Notes: generated from the sequence alone by a model not told the origin. 64,000 nucleotides of DNA from Cricetomys ansorgei (GCA_026225945.1 JAMJFZ010004031.1:7218501-7282500); one strand, 5' to 3'; shown: positions 12,085-25,369, numbered from the stretch's first letter. Numbers and translations: made by a program.

Positions 12085-12284
12085 CTTTATTGCTTTTAGT
12101 TATTTGCAGGGTGTGAGCATGTGCACATGAGCACAGGTGTCCCTGGAGACCAGAGGCCTTAGATCCCCCTAAAGCTGGAGTTACAGGTGGTTGTGAGCCT
12201 CCCTGTGTGGGTGCTGGGAACTGAACTTGGGTCCTCTGTAAGAACAGGATGAACTCTTAACCACTGAGCCATTCCTCCAGCTCT
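12085..12284 (-). mobile_element. B3 (B2-class) SINE, antisense
   Basis: Diagnostic strings are 'gtccctggagaccagaggcc', 'gctggagttacaggtggttgtgagcc', 'gtgggtgctgggaactgaactt', 'gtcctctgtaagaacagg' and 'cttaaccactgagccattcctccagct'. The tRNA-derived head lies at the right end. It abuts the antisense B1 with almost no gap. Confidence 0.92.
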
Positions 12285-12904
12285 CTGCTGCCTAGTCTCC
12301 CTTTTCAAGTCTTTGAAAGTCTCTCAGTTAGCTCTCATGTTTCTGTTAATATGTCTCAATCTGTTCTCCCAAGGGGGAGGGAGCTGTGAGAACCCAGAAA
12401 CATACAGACATAAAGCAAATGGACCTGGAGAAACCCAACAAGCCTCGGGAAACGATAATGCTGAGGGAAAGCCGCTGCTGGCTGTGCCGTGTGATGCTGC
12501 AAGGGATCTATTTCTCTTATTATCAAAATCCGCAGGTGAAGGCAGCCTAGCGGAGGCTTCTTTTTTTTTTTAAGAATCAAAAGCGTGCAGCATTACTAGA
12601 ACTAGGCTATCTGATTTATGCCTTCTCACAGCCCAGGAGCCTGTCATATGCTGACAGCAGACTCTCGCCATCAAAACATTATTTTATCTGCTATCTGGAT
12701 TTTTAAAGAATGGTGGAAAGTAGCAAATAGAGCTGGGTTATTTATGAAATGTTTGAAACTATATTAGCCCACTAGGGAAACAGTGACAAAACATGTAAAA
12801 CAAAAATCAAATTCAGACTGGGTTCTAATATCATGAAAAGCAATGGCTTAGATGTTGTAGGTGACCTTTGGAGTAGAATATAGTTCCTAAATTAGAACAA
12901 ACTT
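12285..12904. other. Unique sequence, nothing firm
   Basis: Contains a T-run near 12561. An open frame from 12313 to 12573 begins with a hydrophobic, signal-like stretch but ends in that homopolymer and resembles no family I know. Confidence 0.35.
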
Positions 12905-13010
12905 ATTTTCATCATTAAGGAAAATGAAGGGCTGACAGATTGACCCGAGGCTGCCCACCGGATGAGACCCCCTTCTTCCTAGTGTGTTGTCATAGTTAGA
13001 ATCCGAAGCC
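12905..13010 (-). mobile_element. Possible MIR relic (antisense)
   Basis: 'cttattttcatcattaaggaaaatgaaggg' followed by 'ttagaatccgaagccctcctg' has the spacing of an antisense MIR 3' half. Similarity is weak. Confidence 0.25.
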
Positions 13011-16000
13011 CTCCTGATGGCAGATGCAGGCACTGCTAACAGAGAATCTAAATCAAGAAACAGTCAATCCTGAGATTCCAAGGGGTGTGAGGGTCTCCTT
13101 GTAGTGGATACATTATAAATATTATAAACATTATAAAAGGTTTTAAAGTTTAAATAATTGAACATAAAACCTACTTAGAAGGATGACCTAATCATTTTAC
13201 ATTTCATACAATTTAGAGAAGACTCCTTTTTCCAGAAATGACTAGACATTAATCAAATATACTTGAGAAGATAAATGCCAGCCAGAGAAAAGGAAGCCTT
13301 CTTTGTGTTTACCTTTCTGTTTAAAGCACGGGCATTAGAAATGAGTAGGATTTTGACCATTTATCATACAGAGAGACCAGTTGTCAGGCAGAAATGTTTC
13401 CTGTCAAGCCACACCTGGCTGTACACGTTTGTCTCTTGATTCACAGGCCCCCGATATCACATTGCAGCTTGCTGGGCTTAGACCAAAGGTAGTGTGCTCA
13501 AAACCCTTCCTTGCAATACAGGAAGGAAAAAATAAAGAGCTGCCTTGTAGACTCAAGCCTATTGTTACTTTTGGATTATTTAGCACTTTAAACATATTAA
13601 CTAATGGGGTTAGGGCAGCATATTGACTTTCCTAATGAAGTCTGACCAACGCCAATGTTAAAATTAATGTGCCCTCTCTGGGCAGCCAGTGACAAGGTAC
13701 AAAAGGAGCTGGCTCTGAAGAGACTTGTGCGGCAGGGGGGAAACAGGACTGGCTTAAAAGTTGGCCATGGACAGTCTGTATGCAGATGGTATACACCCAA
13801 CTCTATCACCCTTGGAGATTCCAGGGACCATCTTTTCAAATCAGACACAGTGCTCAGTGATCAGGAAGTACTGATAGAAAATGTTGCCTTCGGTGGTTAT
13901 ATTCTATGGTTATGCTCTGTCTACTCTAACATAAGAGAATACAAAAGGCCTTGAAGGTGGCTTTTAGTGGAAAGACCATTGCCACAGATGTTAAAGCTAC
14001 ATGGTCAAGGGCAACCACTGCAGGGTAGAAACAATGCCAAGAACGGATGCCTCCTCCAGCACCTGCACATTCTGTATAGATGCAAGGTGCTCTCCAGCCT
14101 CATGTGCATATTCCAGAAGTTATTTGAATTTCATTTGCTAACTGGACTCCCGCTTCTCATTCCTCAAACATCACAGAACCATGCCCGACCTTTCCTATAG
14201 TCCACCCAATCCCTGGTGAGGGTACAACTACTCAGGGCCCAATGGTCACATAGGTGAAAGTTGTCATTTCTGTCTCTCCACTTCCTCGTTGTTACCCCCA
14301 CTCCCCTCTCCTCTGTGAATTTCCTGATTGAGATGGTAAGAGCTGGAAGCACAGCCTCTCCTTGCTCCTAGAAGGTCAGCCTCAGAGGGCTACAGAGAGA
14401 GTAAGCCTGGAGTCTGTTTACATGCCATTGCCAGGTCACGTCCCCGTTATGTGACTTGGGATGAAATTGTCCCCATGTCTTAAAAAGTTCTTTGGCTGAA
14501 AAAAAAAAAAAAACAAAGGTGAGGTCAATGGAAGAAATGAAATTCTACGCCTAAGGCTCTTAAAGACAGAGGCACCACTCTGAGGAACTAGGAGTGGAGC
14601 AGGGAAAAGTGCTTCCTTATTCTTCCAAGTTTGGAGGCTCAAAGAAAGTCTGGGAGGGGCCAATAGCGCCCACAATATCCTCGGTGTCACCATACACACC
14701 CTGACACCACCCAGACACACATATCCAAAGAGTATAATTTCCATCTTATATCCCACTTAATAAATCCCATGGCACGTTCTCTGAGCAGATGAACAGGTGC
14801 TCTTTACTCTTGAATCCCCAGCTAGAGTGACCAAGGCAAGCTGGACAGGGGCAAAGGAAAAAGATAAAGGCTGTCTGTCTTCCTTCCAGGCTTACCTAAC
14901 TTCCATTTCATGTCCAAGATACCAAAATAGTTCTTCAAATATGCTTGCAAACAGCGGCTCTGTCCTTGACTGTCTTCCCCCAGCACCCGTCTGAGTCAGT
15001 ATAATGAGTCTGCATTTTATAAGCGCTGAGCCTGGTCCAAATGGAACCATGTAACTGTTAGAAAGATTAATGGACTGTATCATCCAGCAGTTGACTATAA
15101 ACTTCTAATTGTGTGAATCTCAGTGTGGCGTCTAGAGCAAAGGCAGCGCCTGCTTCCTCGGTAGCTAATATCCACAGATATTGTTCATTATTTTTCTAAT
15201 GCCTAGGTGCATCAGTGCCGGGAAATCCCTGAGGAAAACAACAACTTTTGTTGTACGTACTGGAGAGTAGTCATTATTACAGTTGCCAATCAATCAGAGT
15301 TTACTGAGCTGCCACTGAGAACAGGGAATGGTGCTGTGCCCTGCTAAGCAAGGAAGGGTAGAAGAGCCTGTGAGGACAGAGGCACTGCCCCAAAGGAGAG
15401 GGGACCTGGGGACCAGCCATAAGGAGGAGTCAAGAAATCTAACAGATATGACCCATGACACCAAGCAACTCACCCCTCTGTACCTAAAACCTAGGAATCA
15501 GAACCCCAGTCAGGTCTACCTAACTGTAGGACAGTGGACAGACTGTGGTGAACATTCATTTTGGAAAATATTAAACATTAAGCTCGACTAATAAAATTAT
15601 TTATCATAATCTAAACTGAAAAAAACAAAGATTGCATAGAGATAAATATAAATAAGGTTACTTGGGACCCTTGAGCCCATTTTCTTACAGTGACCTTCCC
15701 CCCGCATTTTCAGAATATTTCTAGTGTTTCTTCCATGTAAGAAATCCTTACTCTTTCCCTGTTTTGAAATTACCTGCAGCACCTTCTTTAAGCTGAGCTT
15801 GCTTTGTCCTCAACAGAAGCACAGTCTGCTAAAAGAGTATCAAACACCAGCTGCTGGTCAAAATCATGGGCAGGTTAGTTCTTCCTCCATACCTACCCAT
15901 CTGCTCCCTCTTCTCCTGGCTCCCCCGTGCTGCCTCTGGACAGAAAACTTTTGACTTCTGGCCACATGATACCCTTCTACTGGGATGTGAGCTGGGACAT

Positions 16001-18730
16001 CCAGCTGAGATCCAGTGGCCCTAGATCTTTCATCCTAGCACTTAATTGTATTGTTTGTTTTTAACCACTTTAATCACTTGGCAGAATGCTCCTCTCTCCT
16101 CCCTTGAAGTTGCACTAAATGAACATGTCTCCTTGCGTTCCAAACAGTCCTTCATGGGAAACGAAGGTGAGAGGAGTCTCAGTTATCTCCTTCGCCATGG
16201 TATGGTGTGTTGTGAACCTCCAAAAGGAACAATACTTGGTGAAAAATGAGACTATAAGTCTCCAAAGTTAATCAAGTTGCTGAGGTTTTCAGGATCCGGA
16301 TGTTGGCAGAATTTCCCCATGTGCCTGTGCCAATGTAGAGGCTTAAATATCTAGGGAACTATAAATACAGAACACACAACTTCAGCGTTAACCAAGACTG
16401 CTGTCCTGTCTAACCAGCATGGCCCTGCCGTACTCAAGCTTCCCTTTCGATGGTGTACATGCCCTCCTCCATCCTTCAGAGAGCCACCTTGTCAGTCTGC
16501 CAAGCCAGGCAGTTTCCTGTCGTCTCACTGATAGCAACCTGATGTTTACTCTGTAGATCGGAGATTAGGAGCAGACTCATGGAGATTCATATCTGCTCTT
16601 GGATGAGAGAAAGCAGGCTGAGGCCTGCTGCGCTGTAGAGTTTAGGAATGACTGATCCCATAAACTGTCTCCAGTTGTTACAATGAGGCCTGTAAGAGGA
16701 CAATCCCAAAGATGCCTGAAACTAATGAGTTGGCACAAGGTACAGAATCAGATTTTACTAGCAATACTATAAAGTTCTTGACTATGGAAAGGCTATGTGC
16801 AGGCCAAGAGTCCTTTTCGTATCACCAAAGGAATAATGGCCAAGGGGGCTTGAAGATTGATCACCAAATGTTTTTCTGTTGCTTCCCCTGAGGAAGAGTT
16901 ATAAGTGTGACTGTCAAATCTTGCTAGAATGTGACTGTGGAAGAAAATTTGGGCAGGGAAATTAGAAGAAAAGAATAGAATTAAACTCTCTCTAATATCC
17001 ATGGACTCGTGCTGCTTGCAACTGTAACTTTCTCTAGAATCTAGGGCATGTGGACACCAGTAGGTCACCAAGCATTCCCAGATGCCATAGGAACAGGTAA
17101 AAAATGGCTACTACTCAGGAGATCAAAAGCGGGGGTGGGGGGGCGTTACAGAAGCTAAGCCACTGGTATTTTTTTTCCTCATCCCTAAGAGTACAAATTG
17201 CTGCCTATATGAACAAACAGAAAGCCCAATGAGACTATTTATGAGGAGAAGCAATAAAGCCCACATAGATAATGAATGACAGAGACTGGAAATGAACTTT
17301 CCGAGCAGAGTCTAGCATCCCCTTTGGAGGCGCAACACCCGAGATTAACGATGCCACCCTCACACTTCTCCGTGGCATTCCAGGACCTTGCTTTACAGCT
17401 TCCTTTCATTTCATTGGGATGTAAATAATTGATAACTTGAAGGGACCCAAGAAACACACAGCAACTAAACACGGATATTTTTTATGACATCAATTACAAA
17501 GCTAGTGATTTGATGAGAAAAGGAAAATATTTCAAACCACACTTTAATGATCTCCTCTAAGAACCCCTAGTGTTCCAAATGAAACGTGGGTCTCTCAGCC
17601 TTGGGTTTTCCTCTGCCTCTCCATTTTTTTCCTCCTTGGAGGGAACATAAGTTACAGCTGAACAGAAGGGATGGCTAATTATGCTCATGTCTGTGCTTTG
17701 CAGTCATGGATTATGGACCTCCTTATTGCTAATGGAGAAAGAAAGGCCCAGGAGGGCTGAGGCTTTGCAGGGAGGTCCCTTGGGTGTGCCTCATGTCATA
17801 TGACAGGAGGTGTTGTGGAGTTATGTTTGGCCACAATCCTAGTTGAGCTTGTCATGTAGGACATTATAATACCAACAGCCAAGCATGTGACGAAGCTATG
17901 GCGAGCAGCCCCATTAAGGTTGTTGAAAGGAGTCAGAGTTCAAGTATTTGTGCGTGAGATACTTTATGTGGTGATGACTTCTGGATTTATAGTTGTTGGG
18001 GCAAGATTAGAGATGTTGATTTGGTCTGAAAACAAGTCTGTTCATGATGTTAGTGTCTTTGAACAAGAAGTCAAATCATTTTTCTTTTTTTTTTTTTTAT
18101 GGTTAAGATTCTTACAAGGCTGGCTGTGATTCGTGAGAAAGGTTCAGAAGCAAGCCTTGGAATGGTGTGCAATGCTTCATAGGATGGAGATCATGAAGTT
18201 GTGCTAAACACTCAGTGTATGAGAGCCCTGAAGGAAAGAATGCTTTGAGGTATTCTTGAGGTGAAGAGAGAGGAGCTAAGTATGTCTCAGAATGGAAAGG
18301 GGGCGATGAAGAAGATTCTTCAGCACAGTTTCAAGAGTAATAGAATTTTAGTATTCTGAGACTGTGTGCATTTGAATTCAACACGGGTCAGGAATGCCCT
18401 GAAATATCATTACAAGATAGCAAAAATGAATCTCTAGATCTGCTTATTTACATTTATCCATCACCAGCATTGTGGGTATTGTATTGCATTTTTTTCTTAT
18501 GATAAAGGCCTGAACAACTAAGGAATGAGCTTGGCCAGTTAGTTTAAACCCCAAAGAGCTGTCAACCTGCTTCTATCAAGTTGGAAAAGATACTATTAGA
18601 CTGGAATATGATGTCTCCCTACTAAATCCATGTTTTACAAGCTTTTAGAGCTTGCCAAGAGCTGCTGATTGACTTTTCAACTGAGAATGAAGGAAAAAGG
18701 CAAATAGTTCAATGAAAAGTTGTCTGCTGG
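13011..18730. other. Long, mostly unique stretch
   Basis: No SINE, LINE or LTR could be named with confidence across this 5.7 kb. There are simple A/T runs near 14499, 17169 and 18082. A stretch at 14445-14500 is faintly MIR-like. The block at 15150-15310 is AT-rich, low in CpG and free of repeats. No coding signal was recognised; open frames are short and scattered over both strands. Confidence 0.35.
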
Positions 18731-18940
18731 TTTGGGGATATAGCTGAGTTGACACAGCGTGTACCTAGCATGCACAAAGCCCTGGATCTGATCCCCAGTA
18801 CCACAGAAAGCAGGTCTGTTGAATATGTCTGTAACCTAAGCACTCAAGATATGGAAGAAGGAGGATTAGAAGTTCAAGGTGCTCCTCTGCATAGTGAGCT
18901 CAAGGCCACCTAGAATACATGAGATTGTCTTAAATAAATT
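18731..18940 (+). mobile_element. B4 SINE (ID head + B1-like right half)
   Basis: The head 'ggggatatagctgagttgacacagc...gtacctagcatgcacaaagccctggatctgatccccagtacc' is ID/tRNA-Ala-like. The second half, 'tgtaacctaagcactcaag...gaggattagaagttcaagg...gagctcaaggccacc', is B1-like and ends with the usual 'gagattgtct' and an A/T tail. This is the B4 architecture. Confidence 0.85.
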
Positions 18941-20507
18941 CCTTCCTATAGACATTTGTGAAACAAATATACCCTTCTTTCCCCTGATTCCTTCCTATAC
19001 CATTCTTCTATACTTCTCTAATATTCCACATCATCTGACAATATCAAATGTGCTATAGGATATACACTCATGAAAATATCAACAGTAAAGTAGTGCTTGT
19101 GACTTCACTCTGAAGACATAAGGACAAGGTCATCTCTCCTTAATGAGTTTTACAAACCAACTTAGCCTATTTAAGCAAAATTAGTCTCACTCCAGATGAG
19201 ATTTATTGAAATATTCATAAGACACCTCTCATTTACTTACCTATCACAAACTAGACATTCCCAAGTTAGAGGTAGATTTGGGGATTATTGAGTCTTTTCA
19301 GTCTGAATCCGTAAGTATACATCATGATGAGAATCTCTCAGCAAGTAGACGTTTTATCACATCTGTGTTAATTTGGGACTACTGATTTGTCATTAATAAA
19401 GCATTTGGCTAGAAAATGATGTCCGTATTTGATGGTCTGGCAACTTCTTTCTCCCATTTTATGCCACTGTAACTGCCCAATCTTATCATTGCCCATTATA
19501 AATGTGTAAAGTTTTATGGACTAAGTTATGTCAAATGAGGCAGTGTCAGGCAGACCTGGAGACAAGTCAGAGCATTTGGATGGGAAAGAGATCTGTGTGG
19601 TCCATGGCAGCCGAGCTTGTTGTTTTACTGGGTATTGTCCTGTTTACACACTGATTTAGCATCCTGAATTATGATGCAGTATTTAAATTTAAGAGTTCCC
19701 ATCTCAAAGTTTGATCTAAGTCATAGGCATTTTGACTCTGATGGTCTCTGCTTCTCTGGAGTGGATATTTTTATTAGAATTGCTCATAAAAGACTTCATG
19801 GCAGTTAACTCTGCAGTGAACAGGCTACATGACACTTTATAAGTGTCTGGGGTTCTGGGAAGCAATGAAACACAGATATTCACAAAATCAGCATCCTGAA
19901 AGGAAATACTGTGGTCACTCAGTCCAGGTTGCTGTTACCTACCTTCCCCCAAATCTCAGGCTCAGGTTTTCTCCATAACAAAGTCAACCACCAGAAAGCT
20001 AACACCCTGGCAACTTTCCCCAGCACCTCCCCAAATCCCCTATAGTTGACACTCAGCAGTCCATTTCTCCCTCCTGCAGGGGTGTTGGGATGCTACAAGG
20101 TCAACCACAGAAAGACTCAGAGTATAATGTATTGGTCAAATCATTTGAAAATTAGTGGCCTATACATTTTTTATTAAGTATAATGCATAATACTCTGGGT
20201 CTTATGTATTTAGCCTCTGGTTGTTGCATTTACACCAGGGAGGTTCTCGTGAGTGGAATATGCTTTATTGTTGTGCTGAAACTGCTTTCTCTAGAGTATC
20301 AGACAAGATGGATTGGGTTCTAGAGTCTCATAGTCCCTAAGGGGATATCCATTTTCTGCATCACAAAACACGTGTTGCTTTCCTAAGATGCTTTATGTCC
20401 AAATACAGGGTAGGAAGAAGGAAACAGGAAAAAAGGAAGATTGGTTGGAAGAAATAGAAACAAGTATGAGATGTGAGGGAAGAATATATTTTCTCAGCAA
20501 TTTATCT
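18941..20507. other. AT-rich unique sequence
   Basis: No repeat, exon or RNA gene recognised. Confidence 0.4.
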
Positions 20508-20509
20508 TT

Positions 20510-20556
<47 letters not shown>

Positions 20557-20560
20557 TATT
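20508..20560 (+). repeat. (TTTA)n tetranucleotide repeat, about 13 units
   Basis: Near-perfect TTTA units immediately left of an antisense B1-type SINE, consistent with expansion of the SINE's AAAT-rich tail. Confidence 0.96.
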
Positions 20561-20570
20561 TGTTTGTTTT

Positions 20571-20686
20571 GGGTTGAGTCTCACTCTGTAGCTTAAGCTG
20601 GCTTGGAACTCACCAAACAGTCTGGGCTAGCCTCTAATAAATGTAGGATCATCTTGCTGAGATTACAGGTATTAATCACCATCGGT
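20571..20686 (-). mobile_element. Old B1-type SINE, antisense
   Basis: 'gggttgagtctcactctgtagcttaagctggcttggaactca', 'gtctgggctagcctc' and 'gctgagattacaggtattaatcacc' keep the antisense B1 order with high divergence (PB1/early B1). Confidence 0.7.
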
Positions 20687-21277
20687 TGTTTGATGATTTT
20701 AAGTCCATGTTAGACCCATCACCATCAGTTTTGAGTCTACTATGAGGTCATCCCACTTCTCGTTATCCATAACTGAGGCAAGGGAAAGAGCAAAGGAAAG
20801 AGGCTGACAAACACCCATTGGAACACAGACTACCTTGTATTCCCTGAAATCACAGGCTGAGTCCCTAGGGTTACCTTCCATTGCTAGGTCTGGATTCTGA
20901 GGACAGGAGGGGCACGGAAGAATAGGGGGTGAAAAGAATGCAGTCCTATCCATCTGAGATAGTTCTTTGCTCCCTTTTCTTTCTGATGTCTTGCAGAAAA
21001 ACTATTCATTCTTGTGTGGGGATGAGAGAATAAGAGCTCCAAGCCAAGGCCAAAATAGATTTGAGGCTGGATTTTCTGCTTTGCTTTATGAAAACCTACA
21101 GATTTCAGAAATGAAATAATTATCTAGACTCCTTACTGATATTAATTGAATGCAATAATATACCAAATTACTAACAAAATAAGCAACCTCTTTTCATCAG
21201 AAATGACTAGTTCACTGTATCATGTGTTTTATGTAACTATAGCATGTAATCTTCCACAGTTTAGCCAGATAGCAAGT
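20687..21277. other. Unique sequence, nothing recognised
   Basis: No feature recognised between the old B1 and the MER3 relic. Confidence 0.4.
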
Positions 21278-21428
21278 TTTAGTGTGTGGCCCTGGGCCTG
21301 TAGCATCCCCTGGAAACGTGTGAGATATGCACGTGCCCAAGACCTAGCCTAGACCTGCTGCGTCAGAAACTCTGGAAGGAACCAACTCCGTGTTTTAACA
21401 AGCTTCCCTGATGAGAATCACCAGGTTA
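21278..21428 (+). mobile_element. MER3-like hAT-Charlie DNA transposon relic
   Basis: 'gtgtggccctgggcctgtagcatc...cctggaaacgtg' and especially 'tagacctgctgcgtcagaaactctgga' with 'gtgttttaacaagcttccctgatgagaatcac' follow the MER3 consensus order as I remember it. It is non-autonomous and terminally eroded. Confidence 0.65.
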
Positions 21429-22905
21429 GGGGGTGCGTCCATATTATTGATAAGAAATCTGGGATACAAAATGTAAGCCATATTCTCAGCACTACGCAAT
21501 TGGATGTGGGTCAGGACTTCACGAGTCGCAACTCCTTTCTCATAACTACCTTAAGCTTGCTGTATGACAGATAGCGGTTTCCTTGGGAACCCAGGGTCGA
21601 AAGTTAGATAAATGGGAAATACTCTATGGAGAAAGAATTTGGATTTTGAAATGAATAAGACCATATGGCTTAACACGATTTGCTTGGCCAAATTTCTGTC
21701 TATAAAGTACTTGAGTGACATTATAACCCAAAATGTTAAATTAGAATGCCAAGGGAGTGATGGGAAAGAATAGATGGAATCGGGAATTCCAGCAAAGCCC
21801 TTGCTCATGTGAGGTGACCCGCTCAGCCGTGTGCCAGGACAGTCCACACCAAAAGGATCTCTCAGAATAAGCCGAGAATCTGAATTTGTGAATGGCGTTT
21901 TACAACTTCAAAACGCTGGCTATTGATTCACAACTTGTCTTTTAAAAAAGAAAGCTAAGCAGATCAAAACCAAAATGGAACGAAACTCATGGGGATTTCA
22001 CTTACAGAATGCCATGTTGCAACCTCTGGCTGAGAAATCCTCATAACGTTTAATGAAGCCGGATGAAAAGACTGGAGGAATATAAGGTTTACAGAAAATA
22101 TGTGTGAGGAGAGGCGTGGGAGATTGAATTCATAGCACTGGGCTGGGTGATCCCTTTATCCGACACATACCCCCGTGTCTGCTTTTATTAATTCCGTGTT
22201 CGAAGCAGTGTTTCATATCACCATGCTTATATAATCATAGTTGAGACCAGAGACGGCAGACCCTAGTTTCATGAGTGACTGTTCAAGTGTTGGGAAATTA
22301 CCTTTTGTGATGTATGCCATGTTCATATGGGCACCATTTTAAATTTTCATTGAGAAAGCCACTCTGTGGACTAAAAACCATTCAGAGGAAGCAGATTTGG
22401 AAAGGTTACTGCAAAATCCATTTCAACAGCAAACAGAAGTGATTTGAATGCCAGTTGTTTTGGAAACAGTTCAAAGTTGCCCCCCTCCCCCATTGTAAAT
22501 AGCATTAAAGTGCTCTGCAGAGGCAAGTAACTTTTTTCTTGGCCCTCTGCACTTCAGTAATGACTCTTATACACCGAAGGCACAACAATATGAGTCAGGA
22601 AGTTATGTACAATATATGGAGGATAGTAGAGAAGAAGCAGGAGGGGTGGGGGGGTCACATGGTAAGTCTATAGAAGTTGGGACAAGGGGAGTGCGCGAGA
22701 ATCCCAGCCGAGCCGGAGAACAGCTGGGAAACCTGGTCTGTATTATGTGGTCATTCCAGAAACTTTTCCAAGGAATCACATAAGGAGAATATTATGCTTT
22801 AATTAGAGCTGGGATTGCTCCAGAGAAAATACTGGCGAAAAGAAGGGTGGTTTGGTGAATGCGCTGCTTTTCAGTTTGGCTGGGTCCCTGTATCGCAATT
22901 AACCA
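21429..22905. other. Unique sequence, possible SOX/AT-rich motifs
   Basis: Repeat-poor. 22420-22620 contains 'cccccattgtaaatagcattaaag' and 'cacaacaatatgagtc', which resemble SOX/HMG-box cores. No exon or mobile element recognised. Confidence 0.3.
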
Positions 22906-22965
22906 CTTAGCTGCCTCTAGCGGTGCACCGCGCGTTGCTGAGCGTTGCGATGGGCCTTGTGGTTG
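22906..22965. other. Small CpG cluster with a perfect 12-bp palindrome
   Basis: gcggtgcaccgc at 22920-22931 is its own reverse complement. It is followed by 'gcgttgctgagcgttgcgatg', giving about seven CpGs in 45 bases in a CpG-poor region. It is too short for a CpG island. Confidence 0.45.
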
Positions 22966-24570
22966 AATGGATGAGCATGTGGGGCTCTGACTCAGCAGGA
23001 CATGGGAAGGGAAGTAGGGAGCGAGTGTCCATAGAAAAAGTCAAACCAGGGGTGCATTTGTGTGGGAGGGAACAGAAAGCCGGTATGATTCTCGCCACCC
23101 CCGTCACGTTCTTTTAATGTATATTTTTTTATTTGTATGACTCCTGGTATATATTTAGTGTGTTTTTGAAACATCTAGTTAGTAAAGAACCAAAGGAAAA
23201 GGATAAATGTGAAAAAAAGTGATGAAAATCAGTAATTTATACAAACTAACATTATCCTGTTTCATTTTAGGAGAAAGTACAATTATGTGCCAATAAATAA
23301 AATGGTTCATATGTTTTAAACTCTCCGTAATATAAATCAAATGCTTTTTTCCAAAGCTGGTAATTTGTTTATATTTAAAATTAGCATCTATCAAATTAAA
23401 CAATAAACTTTAATAAATATAATACTAATGAAGAGGCGGTAAAGGCTATAAAACGGAAGATTTCTTAAAACTTTGTGATATTTTCCCTTTCTGTTTTCTG
23501 TTGCTCAATAATTCATTATTGTACATTTATTGAGCTCCAGCTGTATACTGCATACTCCTGGAGAGTCTGTGTGAGTATTATAAGCTGTTATAAGTATCAT
23601 AAGTTCTTTGAGAGGAACTGACTTCCAAGAAACAAGGCACAGAGCCTTCATATGCTAACAGCATCATCAACAATCGCATACCATCAGCTGGCAAGCTGGT
23701 TCAGAGAGAAGCGCTGTGACCTCTAAATGTAGAGAAAATATAGTGACTTAGAAGTGGGGGAGCAGAGTTTCTGCTGGACATGGAAGGCCAAATAGAACCC
23801 TAGCAAGTGGAGAAGAAGAGGAGGAACAGGCAGAGAGGGCTATACTGGGTAAGATCTCAGGAAGATATTTTGCGTGTTCAACATCACCATGACTGGGCAA
23901 AGCCACAGTGAGAGTCACACTGGAAAGAAGCAGTGGCCAGACTGTGTGGTGTGTGGGATACTGATAAGCACAGAGGGCCTCGCATGTGGAAAAGTACATG
24001 GGAGAACCACACTCAAGCAAAGGGCCCGATGCTAGTAAACGTCTCAGCAGCACACACACTAAACATACCCGGAGTCGTGAAGATAAGACATTGACAATGT
24101 GCAAAAGATTCTTGGGTGTGTCTTTTTTTTTCTCAAATGGGGTCTGTATGGCATATGACCATTTGGATATAATGTTCCTTATGATTTCTAGGTTCCCTTG
24201 CCTTATGCCCCAGGCCCCAAATTGTTCTACCATCTGTGGCAGTCTAAATTCCTGACGTTTGTGTTATTGATCCTCTGCCAACAACCCGCTAGCCCCTTTC
24301 CTTTCCCCCCCATTGCATATCTCCTCCGGGCCATTGTTTGCACTTGCAGTTAAGCTGCAGTCTCTCCAAAATTCGAGAGAAGTCTTGCAAAGAAGGAACA
24401 AGCCATCTGATTCTCGGAATTCTACTCCCTGTACATCCTTCTAGCCACTGTGCCTGCGTGTGCTGCTTGGCTTTATTACATAAAAGTTAGCTCAAAACAG
24501 TTCCCAATTCAGAACATAACCCTGCTGTTCCCTACAGCCTAACCAGAAATCCCATTCTCCTCCTCCTCCT
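22966..24570. other. Mixed unique sequence
   Basis: 23,120-23,460 is strongly AT-rich. 23,510-23,570 ('acatttattgagctccagctgtatactgc') is MIR/L2-like but short. The 161-codon minus-strand frame at 23748-24233 resembles no known protein. Confidence 0.35.
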
Positions 24571-24574
24571 CTAA

Positions 24575-24675
24575 CGCGATAAACCAAATCTAATTGGAGA
24601 ATAATTATAAAATACACTGATGTGCAATTTGTTTCACTAACTCAATAATTAATTAATATGCTACTGATGGTTCAG
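24575..24675. other. Homeodomain-motif-rich AT block
   Basis: Contains 'ctaattggagaataattata', 'gtgcaatttgtttcac' and 'caataattaattaatatg' within 90 bases. It is a candidate regulatory or conserved element on composition alone. Confidence 0.2.
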
Positions 24676-25085
24676 AAGATCTCTTAAGACACAGCACGGA
24701 TTCCACAGGATGAAAGAGAACACCAAAGACGTAAACCAGGGTGGCATCTTCACATAAGACAGGCCAAAAGAAAAAAGATAACAGGGAGAAAAAGACAAGC
24801 TCTCTTTGGCCTTTGGAATCTGTGGTGAGATGTTTTACCTCATTGAGGGAGTCTCCAACCGCCCTTTTCTGCGAGTAGACTGTCTATTCTGCACATGAGT
24901 TATCAGCAATGTTCATGCAGCTGTGTCTAACCGGCAGGTGGACTTTTCATGTTTAAACCTCCCAACCACCAGATGCTCTCGGGTGAGGGAATCAGCCCTA
25001 ATCAACGGAACCCACCCATTATTATCCTCTGTTGCTTAGAACACACATACTCCATGCTTGTTAAGGCGATTAGAACTCTCGATTT
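24676..25085. other. Unique sequence, nothing recognised
   Basis: No feature recognised before the antisense B4. Confidence 0.4.
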
Positions 25086-25291
25086 TTAAGGATCTCATAT
25101 AGCCCAGATTAGTCTCAAACTTGATATGACCTTGGGCTTCTGCTCCCTCTTGCCTCCACCCCTATGCCCTGCTGAGCTTATTACAAGTTTATATTACCCA
25201 GCCAGTTTTGTGCTGTTCAGGAGCTCAAAACCCAGGGGTTGGTTCATGCTAAGCAAGCATTCTACCTGATCTACACCTCTAGGTCGCCTAG
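25086..25291 (-). mobile_element. B4 SINE, antisense
   Basis: 'aaggatctcatatagcccagattagtctcaaactt', 'gaccttgggcttctgctccc', then after a linker 'gctgttcaggagctcaaaacccaggg' and 'catgctaagcaagcattctacctgatctacacc' give the antisense B1-like half followed by the antisense ID head. Confidence 0.75.
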
Positions 25292-25369
25292 CTCCCTTTG
25301 CCTGTATACAGTTGAGTCTTCCAACAGGCAGTGCCTTGAATTGTACCGTTCATTATTTAAAGCAGGCTG
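25292..25369. other. Short unique spacer
   Basis: No feature recognised. Confidence 0.35.

Noticed and set aside
23748..24233. 161-codon minus-strand frame
   Set aside because: No recognisable domain; crosses a T-run and mixed-composition DNA, with no promoter or splice signals.
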